A stretch of 37,693 nt of DNA from an uncultured Pelagibacteraceae bacterium (GCA_902560225.1 CACEKT010000008.1:1-37693); one strand, 5' to 3'. Counted from the first letter of the stretch, positions 18,637-30,610 are shown. Notes: generated by a model not told the origin, from the letters alone. A program made the numbers and translations.

Positions 18637-20690
18637 ATGGATAATAAAAGTAATTATAAATATTTGTTGTCAGATTTAACAGCACTGAAAGGTGTTGGCA
18701 TTAAAACAACGAATTTACTGAAGAAAAAAAAAAATTAACAATATATTTGATTTATTATGGAAATTACCTAAATCCTCCACAGATAGATCTTTATCTTCGG
18801 AAATAAAAAATCTTAAAATTGGTGAAGTACAAACTATAACTATAATTCCACAAAAATATTCCTTCCCTAGAGTTAGAAATTTACCTAATAGAGTAATATG
18901 TAATGATCCCACTGGTGAAATTGATTGTATTTTCTTTAACAGTTATGAAGGATACGTAAGAAAAATTTTACCATTAGGTAAAGAAATAACTGTTAGTGGA
19001 AAGATTGGATATTATAAAAATAAGTATCAACTTACAAATCCTAAATATATTTCAGAAGACTCGTCATTAATTAAACAAAAACACAACAAATATTCTCTCA
19101 CTGAGGGTATTTCAGAAAAAATATATAATAAAATTATTAATCAAATAATCAAAAACTTACCCATACTTGACGAGTGGTACTCTAAACACATTCAGGAAAA
19201 ATTTGGTAATATAAGATGGAATGATGCTATTAAGGAATTACATAATCCAAATAATATTGGTAGTTATAAAAAAAATTTTTATCAAAGACTTGCTTTTGAT
19301 GAAATATTTTCAACCTTTCTTGTTAATTCTGAAATAAGAAAAAAAATAAAAAAAATAAAAAAAATAAATAAAGTTTTAGATATAAAAAAACAAAATAATA
19401 TAATTAAAAAGTTAGAATTTTCATTAACAAATGACCAAATTAAAACATTAAGTGAAATTAATAAAGATTTAGGTTCTTCAAAAAAAATGTTTAGACTTTT
19501 GCAGGGTGATGTGGGTAGTGGCAAAACAATAGTTTCATTATTATCTGCCTATAATAGTGTTAATTCAGGATTTCAAGTTGCTGTAATGGCTCCAACAGAA
19601 ATATTAGCAAGACAACACTATACTTTGGCAAAAAAAATATTTCCCAAAAATTTAAAAGTAGAAATTATCTCAGGTAAATCAGACTATAAAATTAAAAAAA
19701 TTATATTAAATAAATTATTAAATCATGAAATTGATATCATTTTTGGTACTCATGCTATTTTTCAAAAAAAAGTGAATTTCAAGAAATTAGGTTTAATTAT
19801 TATAGATGAACAACATAAATTTGGTGTTAATCAAAGAAAAAAATTATCAGATAAAGGTGGAGATAATTGTGATGTTTTATTAATGACAGCAACACCTATA
19901 CCTAGAACCTTAACAATGACGATGTACGGTGATATGGATCTATCAATTATCCGCGAAAAACCAGCTATCAGAAAACCTGTTATCACTTATAGTAAGTTGG
20001 AAAGTAAGATAGATGATGTTATAAAATTTATCAAAAAAGAAATTCAACTAGGCAATCAAATATTTTGGGTTTGTCCTTTAATAGAGGAATCTAAAAAAAT
20101 TGACCATTCTTCAGCTATTAAAAAGTTTGAGTACCTTAAGAATTTATTTCCGGATCAAGTTGCATTACTTCATGGTAAAACTAATGTTGATGATAAAGAA
20201 AATATATTAAATAAGTTTTTGAATAATGATTTTAAGATTTTAGTATCAACAACAATAATCGAAGTGGGTATTGATTTTCCAAATGCGAATGTAATTGTAA
20301 TTGAAAATGCTAATAAATTTGGTTTATCGCAACTACATCAACTTAGAGGTAGAGTTGGTCGTGGTGATAGAAGCTCAACATGCATACTTATGTTTAAATC
20401 AAACTTAAGTGTTAACGCAAAAAAAAAGAATTAATATTTTAAAAGAAAGTAACGATGGATTTATTATTTCCGAAGAAGATATGAAAATTAGAGGTTTTGG
20501 TGATATTTTAGGTTTTAAGCAGAGTGGTATTAAAAATTTTAAATTAGCAGACCCAATTCATAACCATGATTTATTTATTTTAGCCGAAAAAGAAATGAGA
20601 AGAATTGAAAATTCTAAGGAAAATATTAACAAATACAAACCACTAGTAAAATTGTATGATAGAGCCGATATTATTAATGATATTGCTTAA
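18637..20690 (+). CDS. recG: ATP-dependent DNA helicase RecG, interrupted by two frameshifts
   Basis: MDNKSNYKYLLSDLTALKGVGIKTTNLLKKKK / INNIFDLLWKLPKSSTDRS... (18721 onward, no in-frame start codon until 19487) / MFRLLQGDVGSGKTIVSLL...DEQHKFGVNQR...MTATPIPRTL...QLRGRVGRGDRSS / RINILKESNDGFIISEEDMKIRGFGDILGFKQSG. Breaks at the A-runs 18724-18734 and 20419-20427. Confidence 0.92.
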
Positions 20691-21304
20691 GATTTATTAT
20701 TAGATGTTCCTGCTGAAACTATAAATTTAGAGGCTTCTTCAAAGGTCATATTTAAATATATTACATCCTCAACTGGAAACATTAATAAAAAACCACTAGT
20801 TGGATTTGGAGTTGTTGGAACAAAAACATTTATTAATTTCTTACCAGTTTTTGTTGCCATTTCACCTTTGTTTTCTTTAGTCGCAAATCCAACGGCCCAA
20901 ACGCCCTTTCTAGGATATTCAATAAGAACTACACTTTTTTGACCGTCATCCTTTTTTGAAAAAGTTTCTGTCATTTGAACTATAGCCGAATAAACAGTTC
21001 TCAAAAATGGAATTCTTTTGAAAAGATCGTCAATTAATTTAAGTATACGTTTTCCAAAAAATGATAATGAAAGACCACCAACGATAGTTATAAAAACTAA
21101 TGTAATAACAATTTCAACACCAGGAATGTTAAAAGGTAAGTAGTTATTTGGATTAATATTTTTTGGTATTAAATTTGAAGAAATACCAATTAAAATTTTA
21201 CTTAAGTAAAGCGTAAAACCTATTGGTATTAAAACAACCACACCTGCAATAAAATAGTTCCTTAGAGTTAGCGATATTGATTTTTTTGTATTTTTTTTTG
21301 TCAT
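20687..21304 (-). CDS. DUF502 family membrane protein
   Basis: 205 aa; LRNYFIAGVVVLIPIGFTLYL, IPFLRTVYSAIVQMTETFS, FVPTTPNPTSGFLLMFPVEDVIYLNMTFEEASKFIVSAG are typical of DUF502. Confidence 0.9.
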   Translation of the reverse strand: MTKKNTKKSISLTLRNYFIAGVVVLIPIGFTLYLSKILIGISSNLIPKNINPNNYLPFNIPGVEIVITLVFITIVGGLSLSFFGKRILKLIDDLFKRIPFLRTVYSAIVQMTETFSKKDDGQKSVVLIEYPRKGVWAVGFATKENKGEMATKTGKKLINVFVPTTPNPTSGFLLMFPVEDVIYLNMTFEEASKFIVSAGTSNNKS

Positions 21305-21418
21305 AAGATCAATTAAAACTTGAATAAATTACAAAGATAATTGCTATTATAAATAACACTAATAAAATTTTATTATTAAGATTCATGTTATATATGTTAA
21401 TATCAATTATTTATAAAA

Positions 21419-22246
21419 ATGAATAGAAGAAAATTTTTATCCTATGTGGGATGTGGCTGTTGTAGTTTTATATTACCCTCTTGTACTACAGCCCCTATTA
21501 CTGAAAGAAAACAGTTAAAAATAGTTTCAGAAGCTAAATTAAATGCTCAAGCATCAATAATATATGAAAAAGTTAAAGAAAAAGAAAAAATGAGTGACGA
21601 TAAAAAAACTCTCAATGAAATAAAAGAAATTGGAAAAAAAATGGAAGGATCAATTTCTGAATATTTTTATAGAGAAAACTTACAAGACCCTACAATAAAT
21701 TTTGATTGGGAATATATTTTAATAGATAAAAAAAATGTTAGAAATGCTTGGTGTATGCCCGGAGGTAAGATTGCAGTATATAGTGGAATTTTGGACGTAA
21801 CAAAAAATACTAACGGTTTAGCAGCTGTAATGGGCCATGAAATAGCTCACGCAGTAGCCAAACATTCTATAGAACGTGCTAGTAGAACAGCATTACTAAA
21901 TACAGGAACTCAATTAATCGATATATTTAGTGGAGGCAAATTATCACAAGTAAATAGAACTACAGGTATGAACACAATTGGTTTGTTATCACAACTTGGA
22001 ATCATGAATCCATTTAATAGAAAACAAGAAAGTGAAGCTGATTATTTGGGTATGATTTTTTCTTCACTATCTGGATATGACATTAGAGAAACAGTGAAAA
22101 TATGGGATAGAATGAAAAAATTTAATAAAGGTAAAGAGCCTCCAGAATTTATGAGCACTCATCCCTCTTCTGATAATAGAATTAAAGATTTAAATGAAAA
22201 AATGAACGAAGTAATTTTAGAATATCCTCCAATTAAGTTTACTTAA
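21419..22246 (+). CDS. M48 family metalloprotease, predicted exported lipoprotein with twin-arginine-type N-terminus
   Basis: 275 aa; N-terminus MNRRKFLSYVGCGCCSFILPSC; HExxH motif MGHEIAHAVAKHS; ESEADYLGM. Confidence 0.92.
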   Translation: MNRRKFLSYVGCGCCSFILPSCTTAPITERKQLKIVSEAKLNAQASIIYEKVKEKEKMSDDKKTLNEIKEIGKKMEGSISEYFYRENLQDPTINFDWEYILIDKKNVRNAWCMPGGKIAVYSGILDVTKNTNGLAAVMGHEIAHAVAKHSIERASRTALLNTGTQLIDIFSGGKLSQVNRTTGMNTIGLLSQLGIMNPFNRKQESEADYLGMIFSSLSGYDIRETVKIWDRMKKFNKGKEPPEFMSTHPSSDNRIKDLNEKMNEVILEYPPIKFT

Positions 22247-22252
22247 ATATTA

Positions 22253-22328
<76 letters not shown>

Positions 22329-22411
22329 ACTAATTACTCAAATGAGTTATTGTTATATACAGAATTATTTTAATATTTCAAATGTCAAATTAGGCAAAAA
22401 TTAAGTATCTG

Positions 22412-23524
22412 TTACAACTTATCAATGTATTTATCATGAAATTCATCGAAAGTTCCATTATTAATATGAGCTCTGATAGAAGACATTAATTCTTGATAAA
22501 AGTTAATATTATGAAGAGTTAATAGCATCGAGGCTAGTATTTCATTTGTATTAAACAAATGATTTAAATAATTTTTTGAATATTTATTTAAATTTAAATT
22601 TTTACAATTAATATCTATGGGTGAATTATCATATTGGTATTTGTTATTTTTGATATTAATCCTACCTTCCCATGTAAAAGCTAACCCTGTTCTACCTGAT
22701 CTAGTAGGCAAAACACAATCAAACATATCTATACCTCTTTTAACAGCACCTATTATATCCGATGGAGTTCCAACACCCATTAAATAGTGTGGTTTTTCAG
22801 TTGGTAAAAAATTTTTGATATCATCTAATACAGTAAACATTTCAGCTTGTGTCTCACCAACTGCTAAACCACCCATAGCATAACCATCAAAACCTATATC
22901 CATTAATTCATTTAAAGATTTAATTCTTAAGTCTTTAAATAAACCTCCTTGAACTATTCCAAAAATACCTTTGTGTGGATTATTACCAAAAGCTTTTTTT
23001 GATCTCTTAGCCCAATAAAGAGATAGTTTCATTGAGTCATTAATCAATTGATAATCATTAGATTTTTTGGGACATTCATCCATTATCATGACAATATCAG
23101 AGTTAAGACCTAGTTGAATTTTTATACTTTCTTCTGGACTTAAAAAAAACTTTTTACCATCAACATGTGAATTAAAAATTGCACCTTTTTCTCTGTCAAT
23201 TTTATTTAGTTTAGAAAGAGACATTACTTGAAAACCACCTGAGTCTGTTAAAATTGGAAGATCACAATTCATAAAATTATGTAAGCCTCCTGCAGATTTA
23301 ATTCTATCCACTCCAGGTCTAATCATTAGATGATAAGTGTTAGATAAAATTATTTCAGAACCAGTTCTTTTAATATCATCAATTGTACAAGCTTTAACAG
23401 TTGCTTGAGTACCAACAGGCATAAATGCCGGCGTGTTGATATTGCCTCTGTGAGTTTCAATTATACCAGATCTAGCAAACTTATCTTTTTTTAATATTTT
23501 AAAGGCAAAATTTTTTAATGCCAT
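22412..23524 (-). CDS. tgt: tRNA-guanine transglycosylase (queuine tRNA-ribosyltransferase)
   Basis: 370 aa; PAFMPVGTQATVKA, LTDSGGFQVMSLS, GIVQGGLFKDLR, GGLAVGE, FDCVLPTRSGR. Confidence 0.97.
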   Translation of the reverse strand: MALKNFAFKILKKDKFARSGIIETHRGNINTPAFMPVGTQATVKACTIDDIKRTGSEIILSNTYHLMIRPGVDRIKSAGGLHNFMNCDLPILTDSGGFQVMSLSKLNKIDREKGAIFNSHVDGKKFFLSPEESIKIQLGLNSDIVMIMDECPKKSNDYQLINDSMKLSLYWAKRSKKAFGNNPHKGIFGIVQGGLFKDLRIKSLNELMDIGFDGYAMGGLAVGETQAEMFTVLDDIKNFLPTEKPHYLMGVGTPSDIIGAVKRGIDMFDCVLPTRSGRTGLAFTWEGRINIKNNKYQYDNSPIDINCKNLNLNKYSKNYLNHLFNTNEILASMLLTLHNINFYQELMSSIRAHINNGTFDEFHDKYIDKL

Positions 23525-23532
23525 TAAAAGTT

Positions 23533-24093
23533 CTATAAGGATTTAAAACTTATAATTTTATCAGGATCTGTTACAGCACCATTATTACTGTCATCACCTC
23601 TTTTGATCATGTCAATAAACTCCATGCCTTCAAGAACTTTACCAAAAACCGTATATTGTCTGTCAAGAAATGGTGCGGCCTTAAAACAAATAAAGAATTG
23701 ACTGTTAGCGCTATCAGGATCAGAAGATCTTGCCATTGATAAAGTTCCTCTCTCGTGAGGAACACTACTAAATTCTTGTTTTAAATCAGGTAAATCTGAA
23801 CCACCCATGCCGGATCTTCTCAAATCAAAATCTTTAGACTCTGAGTTACCAAATTTTACATCTCCTGTTTGAGCCATAAATCCATCTATCACTCTATGAA
23901 ACACAACATTATCATATTTGCCACTATCAGCTAATTCTTTAATTCGTTTGACATGATTAGGTGCCACATCATCAAATAATTCAATTTTTACATCTCCGTC
24001 TTTTAGTTTTAAAATCATGATATTCTCCTCTGCTATTGATTGATTTATAATTAGAAAAAATAATATAAATATGTTTACTAGTACTTTATTCAT
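23533..24093 (-). CDS. Cyclophilin-type peptidyl-prolyl cis-trans isomerase with signal peptide
   Basis: 186 aa; VVFHRVIDGFMAQTGDV, GTLSMARSSDPDSANSQFFICF, FGKVLEGMEFIDMI. Confidence 0.95.
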   Translation of the reverse strand: MNKVLVNIFILFFLIINQSIAEENIMILKLKDGDVKIELFDDVAPNHVKRIKELADSGKYDNVVFHRVIDGFMAQTGDVKFGNSESKDFDLRRSGMGGSDLPDLKQEFSSVPHERGTLSMARSSDPDSANSQFFICFKAAPFLDRQYTVFGKVLEGMEFIDMIKRGDDSNNGAVTDPDKIISFKSL

Positions 24094-24583
24094 ATTTTTC
24101 TTTTAAAGATTTTATTGCACTTTTTGTAGTAAATTTTCTTATATCACCGTTTAATTTGGCAATTTCTTTAACAAATCTAGATGAAATTATTTGATTTTCT
24201 ACATCTGACATCAAAAAAATTGTTTCTATATTATTGTTTAATTTTCTATTCATACCAGCTAATTGAAACTCATACTCAAAATCTGATACAGCTCTTAAAC
24301 CTCTAAGAATTACGTTGGATTTAAATTTTTTGCATAAATCGGTAGTTAGTGAATTGAATGTCACTACATTAATTTTTTTTTTATTTAATTTAAGATCTAT
24401 AAATAAAGACTTATTTACAATACCAATTCTTTCTTCAGTGGTAAACAAATAGTCTTTACTCGATGTTTCTGAGACGGCAACAACAATTTTGTCAAATAAT
24501 TTTAATGATTTTTTAATCACATCAATATGACCATATGTGATTGGATCGAATGTTCCTGGGTAAATTGCTATTTTATTCATCAA
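24086..24583 (-). CDS. coaD: Phosphopantetheine adenylyltransferase
   Basis: 165 aa; [59 protein letters not shown]. Confidence 0.97.
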   Translation of the reverse strand: MMNKIAIYPGTFDPITYGHIDVIKKSLKLFDKIVVAVSETSSKDYLFTTEERIGIVNKSLFIDLKLNKKKINVVTFNSLTTDLCKKFKSNVILRGLRAVSDFEYEFQLAGMNRKLNNNIETIFLMSDVENQIISSRFVKEIAKLNGDIRKFTTKSAIKSLKEKYE

Positions 24584-27159
24584 ATTAAATTATCATCAAT
24601 TTTTATTGCTGACACAACTTTTTCCTCTCCTGATAGTTTTATAATTCTTACACCCTGAGTATTCCTACCAGCAGTTCTAATTTCTTTTACTGCAACTCTA
24701 ATTACTCTACCTTTATTTGTTGAAATAAGAATTTCATCTCCTTCATAAACTGGAAATGATGAAGTAATATTTCCATTTCTTGGAGAGTTAACAATTCCAA
24801 TTATGCCTTTTCCTCCACGATTGGTTACTCTATAATCGAAATGAGATGTTTTCTTACCATAGCCATTTTCACTTATTGATAAAACAAATCCTTCCTTTGC
24901 CAGTAATTCAGACTTTTCAATTTCAGATTTTTTCCCTTTTTTTTTAATTTTATCGCTATTTATTACCGATAAAGAAACAATTTCGTCATTTGGAGCAAGT
25001 TCAATACCTTTAATTCCTTTTGAAGATCTACCTTTAAATACTCTTAATTTTTTTGCCTCAAATCTAATACATTTACCAAACTTAGTGCTTAAGATTATAT
25101 CCTGATCGTCTTGACAAATTTTAACACCTACAATTTTATCATTACTATCAAGTTTCATTGCAATTTTTCCTGATGCATTAATTGAAGAAAAATCTTCAAG
25201 ACTATTTTTCCTTACTTTACCTTTTGCCGTAGCAAATATTATCTGGTAATTCGTAGACTCAGTCTCATTTTCTGGCATTGGCATGATAGAACTTATTGCT
25301 TGGTGGCTTTTTAATGGCAGTATATTAAATAAAGATTTACCTTTAGAAGATGATGAACCTTCAGGGATTTTCCATGCTTTAACTTTATAAACTAAACCTT
25401 CGGTCGAAAAGAATAAAACTGAGGTATGAGTATTTACTGATAAAGTTTGAATTACTGAGTCTTGTTCTCTTGTTGTAATTCCTGATTTACCTTTACCACC
25501 CCTTTTTTGTTGTTTAACACCATCTAAAGAGCCTCTTTTTATATATCCCTGTAGAGTAACAGTTATAATAACTGACTGTTTTTGTATTGTTTCTTCAATG
25601 TCGTAATTAAGTACAGCGTCAATAATTTTAGTTCTTCTTGGAACTGCAAATTTATCTTTAATATTCGTTAGCTCATCACTTATAACTTTTAAAAGTTCTT
25701 TTTTGGATGAAATAATTTTCTTATATTGTGCAATTAATTCTGCAAGTTTTTTAATTTCAACTTCGATTTCATTAATACCTAGAGCTGTTAATTTTTGAAG
25801 CCTTAACTCTAGAATAGCTAAAACTTGAGGTTCTGATAATAAATAAATATTCTTGTTTTTTTTACCTTCTACTAATGAAATTAATTTTTGAGATTTACTT
25901 ATTTTCCATTTGGTTTTAAGTATTGAATGCTTTGCATCATCTGGTGTTTTTGAAGATCGGATAATTTTTATAATTTTATCTAAATTTTCAACTGATACTG
26001 ATAGGCCTATTAAAATATGAGCTCTCTCTTCAGCTTTTTGTAGATCAAATTTAGTTTTTTTAATAACCACATCTTCTCTAAAGGATAAAAAATTTGATAG
26101 GAAATCTTTAAGTGTACAATTTTTTGGCTTTCCATCAACTATTGCTAATGTATTAAAACCAAATGAACTTTCAATTTGAGTATTTTTATATAATTGTCTT
26201 TTAATTGTCTCTGGTTCAACGCCATTTCTTAAATCAATCGCAACTCTAATACCCTCTCTATTTGATTCATCTCTAATATCTTTTATCCCTTCAATTTTTT
26301 TTTCTCTAACTAATTGAGCTATTCTTTCATTTAAAACAGATTTATTCACCTGATATGGTATTGAGGTTATTACCAATCTATCTCTTCCATTCTTTAAACC
26401 TTCTACAGAAACTTCTCCTCTAATTTTAAATGAACCTCTTCCATTATTATAGCCTTGTTTAATGATATCTTTGCCAATAATAACTCCACCAGTAGGAAAA
26501 TCAGGACCAGGTATATGTTTCATTAATTCTCTGATTTTAATATCTTTATTATCGATTAGGGCTAATGTTCCATCAATGATTTCTCCTAAATTATGGGGAG
26601 GTATACTTGTTGCCATACCTACAGCAATACCACCTGCTCCATTAACTAATAAATTTGGATATTGAGCTGGCAGAACTGTAGGTTCTTTTTCTGTTTCATC
26701 ATAATTACTTTTGAATGAAATAGTATTTTTTTCAATATCATCAATAAGAAACTGTGAAACTTTAGATAATCTAGTTTCAGTATATCTCATAGCAGCAGCA
26801 GGATCACCATCTATAGAACCAAAATTACCTTGACCTTGTACAAGTGGTAAGCTCATTGAAAAATCTTGAACCATTCTTACTAAAGCATCATAAACTGATT
26901 GATCACCATGGGGATGATATTTACCAATTACATCTCCAACTATTCTTGCAGATTTTCTAAATTGTCTTGACCAGTCATAGCCACCTTTGTACATTGCATA
27001 TAGAATTCTTCTATGTACTGGTTTTAATCCATCTCTAATATCAGGAAGAGCACGACTAACAATAACACTCATAGCATAAGATAAATAAGATGAGCTCATC
27101 TCATCATGCATTGAGATTAGTTTTATATTATTATCTTTAGGGGCCTCAGTTTTTTGCAT
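24580..27159 (-). CDS. gyrA: DNA gyrase subunit A
   Basis: 859 aa; [70 protein letters not shown] (catalytic Tyr). Confidence 0.98.
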   Translation of the reverse strand: MQKTEAPKDNNIKLISMHDEMSSSYLSYAMSVIVSRALPDIRDGLKPVHRRILYAMYKGGYDWSRQFRKSARIVGDVIGKYHPHGDQSVYDALVRMVQDFSMSLPLVQGQGNFGSIDGDPAAAMRYTETRLSKVSQFLIDDIEKNTISFKSNYDETEKEPTVLPAQYPNLLVNGAGGIAVGMATSIPPHNLGEIIDGTLALIDNKDIKIRELMKHIPGPDFPTGGVIIGKDIIKQGYNNGRGSFKIRGEVSVEGLKNGRDRLVITSIPYQVNKSVLNERIAQLVREKKIEGIKDIRDESNREGIRVAIDLRNGVEPETIKRQLYKNTQIESSFGFNTLAIVDGKPKNCTLKDFLSNFLSFREDVVIKKTKFDLQKAEERAHILIGLSVSVENLDKIIKIIRSSKTPDDAKHSILKTKWKISKSQKLISLVEGKKNKNIYLLSEPQVLAILELRLQKLTALGINEIEVEIKKLAELIAQYKKIISSKKELLKVISDELTNIKDKFAVPRRTKIIDAVLNYDIEETIQKQSVIITVTLQGYIKRGSLDGVKQQKRGGKGKSGITTREQDSVIQTLSVNTHTSVLFFSTEGLVYKVKAWKIPEGSSSSKGKSLFNILPLKSHQAISSIMPMPENETESTNYQIIFATAKGKVRKNSLEDFSSINASGKIAMKLDSNDKIVGVKICQDDQDIILSTKFGKCIRFEAKKLRVFKGRSSKGIKGIELAPNDEIVSLSVINSDKIKKKGKKSEIEKSELLAKEGFVLSISENGYGKKTSHFDYRVTNRGGKGIIGIVNSPRNGNITSSFPVYEGDEILISTNKGRVIRVAVKEIRTAGRNTQGVRIIKLSGEEKVVSAIKIDDNLI

Positions 27160-27164
27160 AGATA

Positions 27165-27617
27165 CTAAAAAGGAATTTCGTCATCCATATCATTAGATAC
27201 TTGTGACGAATCTTCTATATTGTTTTGTTGAGTGTTATCATTTTGAATTCCACCACCAGTATTACCACCACCAAGCATTGTTAAAGAAGAATTGTAACCT
27301 TGAATTACAATTTCTGTCGAGTATTTATCTTGACCAGATTGTTCATCTTTCCATTTTCTCGTAGTCAATTGACCTTCAACATAAATTTGAGCACCTTTTT
27401 TAAGGTATTGTTGAACTACATTTACTAAACCTTCATTAAATACAACTATACGGTGCCACTCTGTTTTTTCTTTCTTTTCACCAGTATTTTTATCTTTCCA
27501 GGATTGACTTGTTGCTAAGCTAAGTCTTGCAACACTTTTACCATTAACCATTTGTTTGATCTCAGGATCTGCGCCCAAACGACCAATTAATAATACTTTA
27601 TTTAAACTTCCAGCCAT
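27165..27617 (-). CDS. ssb: Single-stranded DNA-binding protein
   Basis: 150 aa; [44 protein letters not shown]; acidic tip DMDDEIPF. Confidence 0.97.
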   Translation of the reverse strand: MAGSLNKVLLIGRLGADPEIKQMVNGKSVARLSLATSQSWKDKNTGEKKEKTEWHRIVVFNEGLVNVVQQYLKKGAQIYVEGQLTTRKWKDEQSGQDKYSTEIVIQGYNSSLTMLGGGNTGGGIQNDNTQQNNIEDSSQVSNDMDDEIPF

Positions 27618-27705
27618 AATATTTAATATTTGTTAAATTAATTAATTAGATTTATATCACAATTCTTCTGAATATTAATTTTATTAACTCAAAGCAACAA
27701 AAAAT

Positions 27706-30556
27706 ATGATTAAAAAGATAGTTATTAAGGGGGCTAAAGAGCATAATTTGAAAAATGTTTCTGTTGAAATCCCTAAAGATCAATTTGTTGTAATAACAGG
27801 CCTATCTGGATCAGGAAAATCATCCTTAGCTTTCGATACTATCTACGCAGAAGGTCAAAGAAGATACGTTGAAAGTTTATCAGCATATGCAAGACAGTTT
27901 TTAGATAAAATGAAAAAACCTAATGTTGATCTTATCGAAGGTTTGAGTCCAGCAATTGCTATTGAACAAAAAAATACCTCAAAAAATCCAAGATCAACTG
28001 TTGCAACAGTTACGGAAATTTATGATTACATGAGGGTATTATATGCAAGAGCCGGCATTCCTTATTCTCCATTTACAGGTAAAGCCATAACGTCTCAAAC
28101 GATTACTCAAATTGTTGATTTAATTAAAAACTTACCAAAAAAATCTACTATTTATATATACGCTCCAGTAGTTAGAGGTCGTAAAGGAGAATATAAAAAA
28201 GATATTTTAAGCTATAAAAGAAGAGGATTTAGGAAAATTAAAATTGATAATGTTCTATACGATATAGAAAAATCTCCCAATTTAGATAAAAAACTTAAAC
28301 ATGATATATCAGTCCTTGTAGATAGAATTGTATTAAATTCTAAACTTGGAAATAGATTGGCAGAAAGTGTTGAAACAGCAGTAAATCTATCTAATGGATT
28401 AGTATTTGTTGAATATGAAGATGAAACTCTGCCACAAAAGTTTAGAAAAACTGAAAAACTAATTTACTCCACAAAATTTGCTTGTCCAGAAAGTGGTTTT
28501 ACAATTGAAGAAATTGAACCTAGACTTTTTTCTTTCAATAGTCCTTATGGAGCATGTGAGGAATGTGAAGGAATTGGTATTAAGTTAAATGTTGATCCTA
28601 ACTTAGTAATACCAGATGATAAAAAAAGTATTGCAGATGGAGCAATTGAACCATGGTCAAAATCTACAACTTTATATTATGCACAAACATTATCATCTAT
28701 TGCAAAACATTATGGTTTTTCATTAGATGAAAAATGGAAAAAACTTCCAAAAAAAATTAAAGATGTGATTTTGTATGGATCAGACGAAGAAGAGATTAAA
28801 TTTATTTATGATGATGGTTATGAAAAATACTCACATAGAAAAACATTTGAAGGAGTAATAAATAATCTTGAAAGAAGATTTTTAGAGTCCGATAGTGAGT
28901 GGAAACGTGAAGCTATAGCTGAATACCAGTCTGACTCAGCATGTGAAGGATGTAATGGTAATAGACTAAAAGAAGAAGCTCTATGTGTAAAAATTGACAA
29001 TCACAACATCAGTGAAGTAACTAAAAAATCCATTTTAGATGCTGCTCAATGGTTTAAGGATTTAGAAAAAAATTTAGACAAAAGACAATTTAAAATTGCA
29101 GAGCACGTATTAAAAGAAATTAACGAAAGACTTACTTTTTTATTAAATGTTGGATTAGACTATTTAACATTAGCAAGAGAGTCAGGAACTCTCTCAGGTG
29201 GTGAAGCACAACGAATAAGATTAGCATCTCAAATAGGATCTGGATTGACTGGTGTTCTTTATGTCCTTGATGAACCATCAATTGGATTACATCAAAAAGA
29301 CAATGTTAAGTTAATTAATGCACTCAAAAGACTTAGAGATCTTGGTAATACTGTAATAGTTGTAGAACACGATACTGAAACAATGGAAAATGCAGACCAT
29401 ATAATTGATTTAGGACCTGAGGCTGGTACTAATGGAGGTCAAGTAACTGCTCAAGGAACATATGAAGAAATTAAAAAAAAATAAAAATAGTATTACTGGA
29501 CAATATTTGTCCAATAAAAAAAAGATTGAAATTCCAACACTCAGAAGATTAGCAAAAAATGGTCGATTTGTTGAAATCAGTGGAGCTAGTGGAAATAATC
29601 TTAACAATGTTAATCTAAAAATTCCTACAGGTAGTTTTACTTGTGTAACCGGTGTATCGGGTAGTGGTAAATCTACATTGATATTACAAACTTTGTATCA
29701 TGCACTAAATCTTACTCTTAATAACAAAGCTAGAAAAGCTCCTAAAGCTTTTAAAAGTTATAAAGGTGTAGAATTAATTGATAAAATTATTGATATAGAC
29801 CAATCCCCTATTGGAAGAACACCCAGATCAAATCCAGCAACATATACTGGAGCATTTGGACCAATTAGAGACTGGTTTACGAGCTTGCCAGAAGCAAAAA
29901 CAAGAGGTTATAAACCAGGAAGATTTTCATTTAACGTCAAAGGTGGAAGATGTGAGGCATGTGAGGGTGATGGGGTAATTACTTATGAAATGCATTTTCT
30001 TCCAGATGTTTATATTCAATGTGATGAATGTAAAGGAACGAGGTATAATAGAGAAACTCTTGAAATTAAATTTAAAGGAAAAAGTATTGCTGATGTTTTA
30101 GATATGTCAGTCGACGAAGGTTGTGAATATTTTGAAAACATTTCAAACATCAAAACAAAGTTGCTAACTCTTAAAAAGGTAGGTTTGGGTTATATTAAAA
30201 TTGGACAACAAGCGACAACTCTTTCAGGCGGTGAGGCACAAAGAATTAAACTAGCTAAAGAACTTTCTAAAAGATCAACGGGCAGAACAATGTATATATT
30301 AGATGAGCCGACTACAGGTCTTCATCAACATGATATCAAAAAACTTTTAGAAATCCTTCACACTTTTGTTAAACTTGGTAATACCGTTGTTGTAATAGAA
30401 CATAATTTAGATGTTATAAAGACTGCAGATTATATAGTTGATATGGGTCCCGAAGGCGGAGTTAAGGGTGGTAATATAATCGCAGAGGGAAAACCTGAAG
30501 ATATAACCAAGGTAAAGGGAAGTTATACAGGGGAATTCTTAAAATCTTTATTATAA
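27706..30556 (+). CDS. uvrA: Excinuclease ABC subunit A, interrupted by one frameshift between the two halves
   Basis: ORF 27706-29484 ([35 protein letters not shown]...[34 protein letters not shown]) and ORF 29462-30556 ([19 protein letters not shown]...[15 protein letters not shown]...LDEPTTGLH). Removing one A from the 9-A run 29473-29481 joins the frames (..[17 protein letters not shown]..). Confidence 0.95.
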
Positions 30557-30610
30557 ATAAAAATTAAAAAAGCTTAAAAATTTAATTTTTTAGTGTATAA
30601 ATGATTCTAA

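Noticed and set aside
18715-19524. Minus-strand ORFs 18715-18912 and 19282-19524
   Set aside because: They are antisense to the recG segment that the ORF caller missed because of the frameshifts; the + strand reading gives clear RecG sequence.
28818-29607. Minus-strand ORFs 28818-29000 and 29410-29607
   Set aside because: Shadow ORFs of uvrA.
30557-30610. AT-rich partial inverted repeat (TTAAAAATTTAATTTTTTA) after uvrA as a possible terminator
   Set aside because: No GC stem, imperfect pairing, and such sequences are common by chance in this composition.
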